A stretch of 14,851 nt of DNA from positions 1-14,851 of the forward strand of contig CAZRAL010000062.1 in NCBI GenBank assembly GCA_964598005.1, in the 5' to 3' direction. This DNA comes from CAZRAL01 sp964598005 (GTDB lineage Bacteria > Pseudomonadota > Gammaproteobacteria > Burkholderiales > Usitatibacteraceae). Both the position numbers and the translations under genes were made by a program. Below the pieces are notes generated by a model. The model saw only the letters and a list, made by a program, of their open reading frames with translations. It did not search any database and was not told the origin of the DNA. Shown here one piece after another: positions 7,264-14,813 of the stretch (the first letter of the stretch is position 1; each line of letters opens with the position of its first letter).

Positions 7264-7725
7264 ATGCAACAACGCGGTTTTTCCCTGCTGGAGTTGATAC
7301 TGGTTATTACCATTATCGCGCTGGCTTATGCCTTGTTGCCCCGATTCGTTTTCAATGGCGTTTCCGGCGCAGAACTGAAATCGAATGCGCGTCAGGTGGC
7401 CGCGGCCTTGCGGCAAGCTCGCAATACGGCGCTGAATACCCGGCGCGAAGCGTTTCTCACCCTGGATATGGAAAAGCGCGAATTTACCCTGACCAATGAC
7501 AGCCGCGCCTATAAATTGAATGAGCAAGTGGATTTGAAGCTCTATACCGCTGAAGCCGATATTATCGACGCGCAAAAAGGAACCATCCGGTTTTTCCCCG
7601 ATGGCTCCTCAAATGGCGGACAGGTCACCATTGCAGCCGGGGAGCGCAAATATTTTGTCAATGTGGACTGGTTGACGGGTACCGTTTCAATCGCGGATAA
7701 GCCCGAAGCAGAAAAGCACAGTTAA
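7264..7725 (+). CDS. gspH: Minor pseudopilin GspH
   Basis: This is a minor pseudopilin of the pseudopilus tip or shaft. From ATG 7264 it has 153 residues with the short leader MQQRG followed by FSLLELILVI (Glu at mature position 5), a hydrophobic helix, and a GspH-like C-terminal domain containing AAALRQARNTAL and IRFFPDGSSNGGQV. There is no clear ribosome site before 7264, which lies 19 bases after the gspG stop. An in-frame ATG at 7210, inside the end of gspG, has AGGGAAGG upstream and would add 18 residues; it cannot be excluded, but the short leader fits the family better. The frame is open further upstream to 7078, which is only overlap with gspG. Confidence 0.9.
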   Translation: MQQRGFSLLELILVITIIALAYALLPRFVFNGVSGAELKSNARQVAAALRQARNTALNTRREAFLTLDMEKREFTLTNDSRAYKLNEQVDLKLYTAEADIIDAQKGTIRFFPDGSSNGGQVTIAAGERKYFVNVDWLTGTVSIADKPEAEKHS

Positions 7726-7728
7726 AAA

Positions 7729-8178
7729 ATGGCGAAGAAGCGCATGAACAAAGGCTGTCAGGGCATTTTACATCGAAGGGTTCGTGGCTTTTCGTTACTG
7801 GAAGTGCTGGTCGCTTTTGTGATTCTTGCGCTGGCGATGACGGTGTTGATGCAGATTTTTTCTCGCGGACTGATCGGCGCTGATCTGGCTGAACGTTATT
7901 CCAAAGCAGCATTGCTTGCCGAATCCAAACTAGCCGCTATCGGTGTGGAAGAGCCCTTGAAGGAAGGTACCTATAGCGGCAAGTTTGACGATGACTTTTC
8001 CTGGCAGCTGGTTGTTAAGCCCTTTCATGATGCAACATTGAAAAAAAATCCCGATACCCCCAGTGCGTTTTTGCCTGTACAGCTATTTGAAGTCGAACTG
8101 GCCGTGCGGTTTACCACTGACGACAAGCGCGAGCGAACGGTGACGCTGACCACGTTGCAGCTGGCGCCCACCGCATAA
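7729..8178 (+). CDS. gspI: Minor pseudopilin GspI
   Basis: GspI joins GspJ and GspK in the tip complex that starts the pseudopilus. The 149-residue protein has a 20-residue basic leader ending RRVRG, followed by FSLLEVLVAFVILALA with Glu at mature position 5; the EVLVA pattern is typical of GspI. The domain after it (ALLAESKLAAIG and the Thr-rich end) agrees with the family. ATG 7729 is three bases after the gspH stop; an in-frame ATG at 7744 preceded by GAAGAAG is an alternative that would shorten the leader by five residues. Ribosome sites for both are weak. Confidence 0.92.
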   Translation: MAKKRMNKGCQGILHRRVRGFSLLEVLVAFVILALAMTVLMQIFSRGLIGADLAERYSKAALLAESKLAAIGVEEPLKEGTYSGKFDDDFSWQLVVKPFHDATLKKNPDTPSAFLPVQLFEVELAVRFTTDDKRERTVTLTTLQLAPTA

Positions 8179-8182
8179 CACC

Positions 8183-8875
8183 ATGCGTTTACGTCCCGCT
8201 CAAGGCGGCTTCACCCTGCTTGAACTGCTGATTGCGCTGGCGCTGCTGGGCATGATGCTGGTGTTGCTTTATTCGGCGCTGAATTTCAGTATCCGTGCCT
8301 GGGATACTGGCGATGCGCGTGCCGAGCAGGCCGCGCGCCAGCGTATCGTGCTCAGTTTTTTGCGCCGTAATCTGGCGCAGATTTTCCCGGTGCGCTGGCG
8401 GGGAATTCCCGAATCGAAGATTGCCTTTCAGGGCGACAAGCGCGAATTGCGTTTTGTCAGCACCCTGAATGTGGTGGCAGGCGATGCGATGACCGGTGGC
8501 TTGCAGTGGGGACTTTTATCGGTAGCAGACGATGAAAAGGAAGGTAAACATTTTTCCAGTCTGTTTTTGAAACGCGGTCCCTTTGATAATTTTGCCAAGG
8601 ACTGGTCGGGGCTGGACGATGCCAAACCCATCCGGCTTCTGGAAGGGGTGAAGGAATTTGAGCTGGATTATTTTGGCGCGGAAAATGATATGGCGGAGCC
8701 AAAATGGGAAGAAAAGTGGGACAACCCCTTGCGCATGCCGCAGTTGGTGCGTTTGCGCATCAAGCTGGATAATGGCCGCGATCTGCCGGAAATTGTGGTG
8801 GCGATCAAAGTAGGCGAGGAAGCTGGCTGTTATGAATCGAATTTCCAGCGCCGCTGCGGGCCGAGGCGGGCGTGA
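8183..8875 (+). CDS. gspJ: Minor pseudopilin GspJ
   Basis: GspJ is a tip pseudopilin. The 230-residue protein begins with the leader MRLRPAQGG, then FTLLELLIALALLGMML with Glu at mature position 5, followed by the T2SSJ domain (RAWDTGDARAEQAARQRIVLSFLRR; PQLVRLRIKLDNGRDLPEIVVAI). It starts four bases after the gspI stop. Its stop TGA at 8873-8875 overlaps GTG 8872, which looks like the original gspK start (GTGA overlap). The end of GspJ (about residues 215-230) is Arg- and Cys-rich and has less of a family pattern. Confidence 0.93.
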   Translation: MRLRPAQGGFTLLELLIALALLGMMLVLLYSALNFSIRAWDTGDARAEQAARQRIVLSFLRRNLAQIFPVRWRGIPESKIAFQGDKRELRFVSTLNVVAGDAMTGGLQWGLLSVADDEKEGKHFSSLFLKRGPFDNFAKDWSGLDDAKPIRLLEGVKEFELDYFGAENDMAEPKWEEKWDNPLRMPQLVRLRIKLDNGRDLPEIVVAIKVGEEAGCYESNFQRRCGPRRA

Positions 8876-8893
8876 CCATTCCCAAAATTCAGC

Positions 8894-9937
8894 ATGGTAA
8901 TCAGTCAGGACTTACGCAAAATTGTTCCAGCAAGGCGCAGCGACGCAGGCAGTACAAGTCGTACGACCAGGCGCTGCAACGCAGCTGGGGCAGTTTTGCG
9001 TAAGTTCTATCAGTGTGGTAATCAGCATGGCATCGCATTGGTGATCGTCCTGTGGATGGTCGTCCTGCTCTCGCTGATTGCCTCCTCGTTTATTTTTGCG
9101 ATGCGCACCGATACACAAGTGGTTTCAAATGGCACTGCAATGGCCAAGGCGCAGGCTGCAGCCGATGCCGGGGTGCAGCGTGCGCTGTTCGAATGGTTTC
9201 GTCCGGCAACCGATGCCGAGCGCTGGTTGACAGACGGCTCGGTTCGGGACTGGTCCTACAACGACGCCAAATTGCGCATCACCCTGCTGGATGACTCTGG
9301 TAAAATCGATATCAATATGGCATCGGAACCCTTATTGCGCGGGTTGTTGCAAGCGCAGGGGGTAAGTGAACAAGATGCAGTGAATCTGGTTGATGCCATA
9401 TTGGATTGGCGCGATGTGGATTCGTTGAAGCGTTTGCACGGCGCAGAAGAAGCAGAGTATGCGGCAGCGGGACTGAAGTACAAACCAGCCAACGCGCCTT
9501 TTCAGACCATTGAAGAAGTGCAGCTGGTGATCGGCATGTCCGCCCAGTTGTACCGGCGGATTGCGCCCTTGATTACGGTTTATTCGCGTCAGCCGGGGGT
9601 AAATTGGCAGATAGCCCCGCGGGCGGTTTTGCTGGCTGTGCCGGGGGTTACAGCGGCGCAAGTGGAGGAATATCTGGCGCAACGGGAAGCGGGGCAGGCC
9701 AATAAGCAGCCCATTCCTCTCTTTGCGCCTGGTGCAGCCTATTTCAGCCCGAGTACGGGCTCCAAGGTCATTGTGCGTGCTGAAGCGCACATGCCGGATG
9801 GTACGCTGTTTGTGCGTGAGGCGGTCGCGATGCGAGTGCCGAACTCAAAGCGGCCTTATACCTTTTTGTCATGGAAAGAAGGTGCAGTTGAAGCAGCAAA
9901 AGAGGAAAGTACTGAAACACCAATCGAGAAACCGTAG
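8894..9937 (+). CDS. gspK: Pseudopilin GspK with element-altered N-terminus
   Basis: GspK is the large tip pseudopilin. After the leader it has QHG/IALVIVLWMVVLLSLIASSF with no Glu at mature position 5, as usual for GspK. It then has the T2SSK helical domain (DDSGKIDINMASEPLLRGLL, DAILDWRD, FQTIEEVQLVIG). The frame can start at ATG 8894, which has no ribosome site, giving 347 residues of which the first 46 form an odd Arg-rich leader encoded mostly by an inserted element. TTG at 8996, with GGGG a few bases upstream, would give a 12-residue leader closer to normal. The original start was probably GTG 8872, now out of frame. The body of the gene is intact, so function is plausible if either new start works. 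Confidence 0.85.
   Translation: MVISQDLRKIVPARRSDAGSTSRTTRRCNAAGAVLRKFYQCGNQHGIALVIVLWMVVLLSLIASSFIFAMRTDTQVVSNGTAMAKAQAAADAGVQRALFEWFRPATDAERWLTDGSVRDWSYNDAKLRITLLDDSGKIDINMASEPLLRGLLQAQGVSEQDAVNLVDAILDWRDVDSLKRLHGAEEAEYAAAGLKYKPANAPFQTIEEVQLVIGMSAQLYRRIAPLITVYSRQPGVNWQIAPRAVLLAVPGVTAAQVEEYLAQREAGQANKQPIPLFAPGAAYFSPSTGSKVIVRAEAHMPDGTLFVREAVAMRVPNSKRPYTFLSWKEGAVEAAKEESTETPIEKP
8905..9008. mobile_element. About 104-bp palindromic MITE-like insertion in the 5' end of gspK
   Basis: The left end (from TCAGGACTTACGCAAAA) and the right end (TTTTGCGTAAGTTCT) are inverted copies, identical over ACTTACGCAAAA apart from small changes further out. A central dyad (GTAC-AAGTC-GTAC at about 8952-8964) makes the whole unit fold back on itself. 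The possible target duplication is ATCAG at 8900-8904 and 9009-9013; a longer direct repeat TGGTAATCAG at 8895-8904 and 9016-9025 gives an alternative end near 9015. Either choice adds a length of 3n+1 and shifts the gspK frame. Part of its interior recurs at 23-38. Confidence 0.75.
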
Positions 9938-11200
9938 ATGACCATGGCTTTGCAACGCACTTCTTTCATTCTTCACTTTGCCGGAACAGCAAAGGCAAAA
10001 TTCAGCCGTTTTTGGCGCTGGTGGATGGCGGAGTTGCGTGCGTTGATCCCCGCGGGGCTGGCGCGCAGGCTGGAAAGAGAAGCATCGATGATCGATCTTT
10101 CGCTCACCGATACGCGTATCGCACTGCTCAAGGTCGGGATAAACAGCCTGAGCGAAGAAAAGCATCAGGAACTCACCGGCATGGATAGCGCAGGCCGGTT
10201 GCAAGCCGTGCAGGAGCTGTTGCGCGCCCGCAAGGGTGATATTCGGGTCGTTCTGGATGCCGAACAGGTACTGCGCAAACGGTTGACGTTACCGGAAGCC
10301 ACCGAGGAAAATTTGCGTCAGGTGCTGGCATTCGACATGGATCGCCAGACGCCTTTCAAGGCGGCGCAAATTTATTACGATGCCCGGGTGGTGCGCCGTG
10401 ATCGCGCGGCAGGAATGATCGATGTCGAACTTTGCCTGGCCCTGCGCGACGATGTGGACAAACTGTTGACGCCTTTGCGCGAGGCCAAGGTTGCCATTGG
10501 GGCCATCGGCTTGCGTGACGATATTGCAGGCCCCGCTCCGCATTTGAATTTGCTGGCAGCGGACCAGCGTGCGCCGCACCGATTGCGGGCGCAACAGATT
10601 GTCAATCGCGCCTTGATCGTATTGACGGGTTTACTTACGGTTGCCGTGGTCATACTGCCAATATGGCAAAAACGCGAAGTCGTCATTGCCATGTTGCCGC
10701 TGCTGCATCAGGCGCGCAGCGAAGCCGCGATTACCGATGGAATCAATAGCAATTATGTGCGTGCTTCCGCAGAATATAATTTCATCATGAGCAAAAAACA
10801 GGGCATACAGCCCGCCATCGCGTTGCTGGAAGAAGTCACGAAAATTTTGCCCGATAACACCTGGGCACAGATTTTTGAACTGCGTCAGACTCAAAAGACA
10901 CGGGAAATCCAGTTGACCGGAGAAACCGCTTCAGCATCGAAATTGATCGAAATTTTCGAGCAATCGCCGATGTTGCAAAATTCGGTGCAGCGCGCACAGG
11001 TTACCAAGGGCGCGGCGCCGGGTACCGAGCGCTATCAAATTGCTGCAGAGGTCAAGCCGCGAATACTGTCAGACCCCAATGCCCCTGCAGAGGTGGCGGT
11101 TACAGGGGAGGCCGTTTCCACGGCGGCGGCTGATTTTGTCGGCCCGCCGCTCCCGGGGAAATCACCTGCGCCCACCCCCAGCAAAGGCAGCAAGCCATGA
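9938..11200 (+). CDS. gspL: Type II secretion assembly protein GspL (PilN-domain type)
   Basis: GspL links the ATPase GspE to the inner-membrane platform and pseudopilus. ATG 9938 follows the gspK stop with no gap, suggesting coupled translation. The 420-residue protein has a cytoplasmic part (residues 1-224), one membrane helix at about 225-243 (ALIVLTGLLTVAVVILPIW), and a periplasmic part with a coiled segment and a PilN/ferredoxin-like fold (ILPDNTWAQIFELRQTQKTREIQLTG...LIEIFEQSPMLQNSV). The C-terminus is rich in Pro, Ala and Lys and probably disordered. The cytoplasmic part is recognisable mainly from its position and from the stretch VVLDAEQVLRKRLTLPEATEENLRQVLAFDMDRQTPF, a GspL/PilM-like pattern. 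Confidence 0.88.
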   Translation: MTMALQRTSFILHFAGTAKAKFSRFWRWWMAELRALIPAGLARRLEREASMIDLSLTDTRIALLKVGINSLSEEKHQELTGMDSAGRLQAVQELLRARKGDIRVVLDAEQVLRKRLTLPEATEENLRQVLAFDMDRQTPFKAAQIYYDARVVRRDRAAGMIDVELCLALRDDVDKLLTPLREAKVAIGAIGLRDDIAGPAPHLNLLAADQRAPHRLRAQQIVNRALIVLTGLLTVAVVILPIWQKREVVIAMLPLLHQARSEAAITDGINSNYVRASAEYNFIMSKKQGIQPAIALLEEVTKILPDNTWAQIFELRQTQKTREIQLTGETASASKLIEIFEQSPMLQNSVQRAQVTKGAAPGTERYQIAAEVKPRILSDPNAPAEVAVTGEAVSTAAADFVGPPLPGKSPAPTPSKGSKP

Positions 11201-11823
11201 CCAAAACCATGCCCACAAAACAGGCCTGGACGCGTGATCGTTGGCTTGCCTTGGGGCTGGCTGTATTGGTAGTGTTGATTCCCATTGCCGGATTGGCGGT
11301 ACCTGCCTGGCTATTGCATCGTCATTATGATTTTCATATCGCCGACATCGGCAACAAAATCGCACGCTATAAGCGCGCCAATGACACCCGGCCGAAGCTG
11401 GTGGAAAAACTGGACCAGCTCAAGGCCAAAAATGCCCGCAAATACTATCTGAAAGGCGCCACATCGGCCCTTGCCGGCGCGGAGCTGCAGGACATGGTTA
11501 AAAGCACCATCGAAAGCAATGGCGGACGTTTGAATACTATTCAGCTCGCTGCGCCCAAGGAAGAAGGCGAGTATCGGCAAGTCGCAGTCAATGTGCAAAT
11601 TTCTGCCACCAATCCCAACCTGCGGCGCATATTGCATGCACTGGAAGCGACGCAACCTTATCTGTTTGTCGATACGCTTACAGTACGTTCTTATATCCCG
11701 GCCAATTTCAAGGCCGCACCAGGTTTTGAGCCTGACCTCAGCATTCAAATGGATGTGAGCGCATTTGTCATGGTGACGCCACCTGCTCCCGCGGTGCCTG
11801 CTCCTGCAGGCAAGCCATCATGA
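11197..11823 (+). CDS. gspM: Type II secretion protein GspM (subtype b)
   Basis: GspM is the partner of GspL in the inner-membrane platform. The 208-residue protein has a short cytoplasmic end, one membrane helix at about 16-40, a periplasmic coiled region (about 45-80) and a ferredoxin-like domain (ELQDMVKSTIESNGGRLNTIQ...LRRILHALEATQPYLFVDTLTVR), which is the T2SSM_b pattern. The C-terminus is Pro- and Ala-rich. Its ATG overlaps the gspL stop (ATGA at 11197-11200), and its own stop overlaps the next ATG in the same way. Confidence 0.88.
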   Translation: MTKTMPTKQAWTRDRWLALGLAVLVVLIPIAGLAVPAWLLHRHYDFHIADIGNKIARYKRANDTRPKLVEKLDQLKAKNARKYYLKGATSALAGAELQDMVKSTIESNGGRLNTIQLAAPKEEGEYRQVAVNVQISATNPNLRRILHALEATQPYLFVDTLTVRSYIPANFKAAPGFEPDLSIQMDVSAFVMVTPPAPAVPAPAGKPS

Positions 11824-12491
11824 AGCTATTTTTCGCAAAACATGGTGTGACCTTGTTTTGGTCACTGATGATCGGGGTGCTATTGGGAGGGGTTGGATTG
11901 GAAACCGATTGGGGCCGACAATTACGCCGACCCGTTATGGTGCCCTCCCTCGCAGCGGGCAATAGTGGTGAAGGAGACGTTTCGCCCTTGTTTTCACTGC
12001 CCGCGCTGGATGTGGCGTATAAAGAAACGGCGGAACGTCCCCTGTTTGTACCTGCACGTCGCCCGCCCCCACCGCCGCCACCGGCCACTGCCGAACCGCC
12101 GCCACGCCCGGCCATGCGGCGCGGGCAATTCAAATTGCTGGGCACGATTGTTAACAAGGATATTTCGCTCGCCTATTTAAAAGAAATTGCATCTAATCGA
12201 ACCTTGCGTGTTGATAAAGGGTCGGAAGTAAACGGGATGAAACTGGAAACAGTCGATGCTACGCGCGTGGTGTTGAAGCTTGGAGACGATACGGAAGAAC
12301 TCCAGCTTAAGTCCAGCGGATCGCCCAAATCACCAGTCAATCCGGCAGGACAAATGCCGCCTGCCCCAGCGATGCCCGGGCAGCCAGCGCCCGACATGGA
12401 AACGCCGGCGACAGGGAATCAAAACGATCCCAATGCGCCGAACCGTCGTCGGCGGTTTCAGAATTTGATCCAGAGCCAGCCGCAACAATGA
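11820..12491 (+). CDS. GspC-like inner-membrane T2SS protein (HR domain; often named GspN in such operons)
   Basis: This is probably the connector between inner-membrane platform and secretin. The 223-residue protein has one membrane helix at about 9-28, then AERPLF near 71-76, a run of seven prolines near 82-88, and a small beta domain at about 102-163 (FKLLGTIVNKDISLAYL ... LRVDKGSEVNGMKLETVDATRVVLKLGDDTEELQL). That domain matches the homology region of GspC/PilP-type proteins. There is no PDZ domain; a Pro- and Gln-rich tail follows instead, ending RRRRFQNLIQSQPQQ. Overlap with gspM (ATGA) and position just before gspD support the role. The name is uncertain: GspC by domain, GspN by habit for this gene order. 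Confidence 0.75.
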   Translation: MKLFFAKHGVTLFWSLMIGVLLGGVGLETDWGRQLRRPVMVPSLAAGNSGEGDVSPLFSLPALDVAYKETAERPLFVPARRPPPPPPPATAEPPPRPAMRRGQFKLLGTIVNKDISLAYLKEIASNRTLRVDKGSEVNGMKLETVDATRVVLKLGDDTEELQLKSSGSPKSPVNPAGQMPPAPAMPGQPAPDMETPATGNQNDPNAPNRRRRFQNLIQSQPQQ

Positions 12492-12568
12492 AAGTTTGGT
12501 ATGTTCCATCAAAAATATTCACAATTTTTATTCAACGCGTGATTGATAGCGCTATGCAAGGCTTAGTT

Positions 12569-14731
12569 ATGACACAAAAAAAATACTTTCTTTTTGCGCC
12601 ATTAATTTGCGCAACGGTCGTGTTGGTGAGTGGCTGTGCAGCCACTGGCGCGACTTCAGGCGAAACCCGAGCCGATGCAGATTCGGCGCGCACCGCTGCC
12701 GAATTAAAATCTGGGGTCAAGGCAGAGCAGGTGAAGCCACCTGGCGCTTCCACGGCAGGGAATGCTTCGGCTAATGCGCAAATTTATACGGGCACTGGCG
12801 TATTTCTGAAACAAACGCCACCAGCGGCTGAGCCTGCGGGGCCAGAGGAGTTTTCGCTTAATTTTGAAGCGGTCGATATTCGCGATATTGTTCAATCGAT
12901 CATGGGCGGTTACTTAAAGGAGTCGTTCACGATTCATCCGCAAACCGCCGGTACAGCCACCATACGCCTCTCTCGCCCGATCCCCAAAAAGGATTTGATC
13001 CCCATTCTGGAAATGCTGCTGCGTCAGAACGGCCAGGTGATGGTAAAGGAAGACGGTTTGTACAAAATCATGCCCGCGCAAAACGGCACCCGCGGCTCCA
13101 TTACGCCACGCGTCGCTGGTACCACCTCGCAATTGCCCAATGGGTATAGCGTGCAAATGATTCAGTTGAAATACGTAGGCATTCGCGATATGCAGCGCAT
13201 CCTCGAGCCCTATGTTACTGAAGCGGGATCGGTACGCGTTGATGAGTTGCGCAATCTGGTTATTCTGTCGGGTACGCAACGCGAGCTCAAGCATTTGATG
13301 GAAATCATCGACATATTCGACGTCAATTTTCTCGCCGGATATTCGGTGGCGCTTTTTCAATTATCCAGTGACGTCAAATTACTTAGCGCCGACCTCGACA
13401 AGCTATTCGGCAATGCTGCCAATAGCCCGTTGGCGGGCATTGTGCGCATCATCCCCATTGAGCGCATGAATGGTTTGCTGATTGTTACCACTCAGCCGCA
13501 ATATCTGGAAGAAGCAAAAAAATGGATCGAGCGTATCGATAAAAGTGGGGGAGCAAGCGGGGGAACACGATTTAATATTTACCCGGTGCAGCACGGCAAG
13601 GCAGAAAAGCTGGCGCAGTTGCTCAATGAAATTTACGGGAAGGCGGGCTCGTCGGTATCCACCCCTGCGTTGGCGCCCGGCGCACGCCCGGCCGTAATTT
13701 CTACGCCCCCCATACCTGGGCAACCGGCTGGCGTGCCCCCTGCACAAACCGTATCGTTTGGAGGAGATGGCATCAATGTATCCAAGGACGTCCGCATCAT
13801 GGCCGATAATGACAATAATATGCTGCTTATTGTGGCCTCTCCCGCGGATTTTGAAAAAATAGAAGGGGCATTAAAGAAACTTGATATCCCCACTCGTCAG
13901 GTGTTGGTAGAAGTAACGATCGCCGAAGTCACTCTCACCGACGAACTCAGATACGGCATCGATTGGTTTATCAACGCCCGCACGGGAACCAGCAATGGTC
14001 TGACCAATTCCACCACGGGAACATTGAATACGAGCGGCAGCCTCCCCGCCACGCCCAAAGGGCCGCTTGGGGCATATACTGGCGGGCTGCAGTTGGTCAA
14101 TATGTTGGGGGGCGATATTCGTGGATTGCTTCAGGCATTTGGTAATGATGGAAAAGTTCAGGTACTGGCTTCACCCAAGGTGATGGTGCTGGATAACCAA
14201 AAAGCACAGATTAAAGTCGGCGATAAAATTTCAGTGACAACCGGCAATCAAACCACGGGTACAACTACAGGTGTCATTCAAACGATCCAATATCTTGATA
14301 CGGGCGTACTGCTATCTGTGCAGCCGCGCATCAACTCCGGCGGAAGGGTAACGCTAGATCTCAATCAGGAGGTAAGCTCAGTTTCGGCGGATGCTGGCGC
14401 AGGAGGAAATCCGACCGTCAGCACACGTAGTTTCCAGACATCGGTGACGGTGGGATCAGGAGAGACATTGATCCTGGCCGGTTTGATACAGCGCACACGC
14501 GTTACTGGCTCAAAAGGATTGCCGTTACTCTCAAAGATACCCATTATCGGCGCGGCGCTGGGACAGCAAAGCTATAAAGATGTGCAGACAGAGTTGGTTG
14601 TGTTGATTACACCGAGTGTGGTGAATAATTCCGACGAGGCACGTGGAGTGACAGAAGAATTGCGCCGCAAATTACCTGGTCTCGAAAAATTTATTCCAAC
14701 CGCATCTACTGCAAAACTCCCTGTACACTGA
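12569..14731 (+). CDS. gspD: Outer-membrane secretin GspD, predicted lipoprotein
   Basis: GspD forms the outer-membrane channel of the system. ATG 12569 is preferred: AAGG lies about eight bases upstream and the product begins with a compact lipoprotein signal, MTQKKYFLFAPLICATVVLV then SGC, with the acylated Cys at 23. Two in-frame ATGs lie upstream: 12488 (ATGA overlap with the preceding gene) and 12554. From 12569 it has 720 residues: N0 about 92-170, N1 about 190-255, N2 about 265-335, N3 about 345-445 with a Pro-rich insert at about 361-401, then the secretin core about 500-690. KGLPLLSKIPIIGAALG near 648-664 is the conserved gate-region motif, and TELVVLITPSVV closes the barrel domain. 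Lipidation suggests it may reach the outer membrane without a separate pilotin. Confidence 0.94.
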   Translation: MTQKKYFLFAPLICATVVLVSGCAATGATSGETRADADSARTAAELKSGVKAEQVKPPGASTAGNASANAQIYTGTGVFLKQTPPAAEPAGPEEFSLNFEAVDIRDIVQSIMGGYLKESFTIHPQTAGTATIRLSRPIPKKDLIPILEMLLRQNGQVMVKEDGLYKIMPAQNGTRGSITPRVAGTTSQLPNGYSVQMIQLKYVGIRDMQRILEPYVTEAGSVRVDELRNLVILSGTQRELKHLMEIIDIFDVNFLAGYSVALFQLSSDVKLLSADLDKLFGNAANSPLAGIVRIIPIERMNGLLIVTTQPQYLEEAKKWIERIDKSGGASGGTRFNIYPVQHGKAEKLAQLLNEIYGKAGSSVSTPALAPGARPAVISTPPIPGQPAGVPPAQTVSFGGDGINVSKDVRIMADNDNNMLLIVASPADFEKIEGALKKLDIPTRQVLVEVTIAEVTLTDELRYGIDWFINARTGTSNGLTNSTTGTLNTSGSLPATPKGPLGAYTGGLQLVNMLGGDIRGLLQAFGNDGKVQVLASPKVMVLDNQKAQIKVGDKISVTTGNQTTGTTTGVIQTIQYLDTGVLLSVQPRINSGGRVTLDLNQEVSSVSADAGAGGNPTVSTRSFQTSVTVGSGETLILAGLIQRTRVTGSKGLPLLSKIPIIGAALGQQSYKDVQTELVVLITPSVVNNSDEARGVTEELRRKLPGLEKFIPTASTAKLPVH

Positions 14732-14797
14732 AAGATAATTTTTTATATGTGCACGACTCTCACACTCTCGCAAATATCAATATAAAATTGATAAAAT

Positions 14798-14813
14798 AAC
14801 TGACCTTACGCAG
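14798..14813. repeat. Inverted copy of the left-edge repeat, in the tail after gspD
   Basis: AACTGACCTTACGCAG is an exact reverse complement of 40-55, and its CTTACGCA core is shared with the ends of the element in gspK. The 120 bases after gspD otherwise hold an AT-rich stretch with a 7-bp dyad (14775-14781 and 14787-14793) and a possible start ATG at 14838 that runs off the edge. No convincing terminator for the gsp operon is visible before the window ends. Confidence 0.45.

Noticed and set aside
8832..8900. ATG 8832 as an old gspK start
   Set aside because: It opens a 22-codon frame that ends at TAA 8898-8900 and is not in phase with the GspK body even after the element is removed; GTG 8872 fits instead.
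14775..14793. AT-rich hairpin after gspD as the operon terminator
   Set aside because: The 7-bp stem is A/T-rich with no T run after it, so it would not terminate well.
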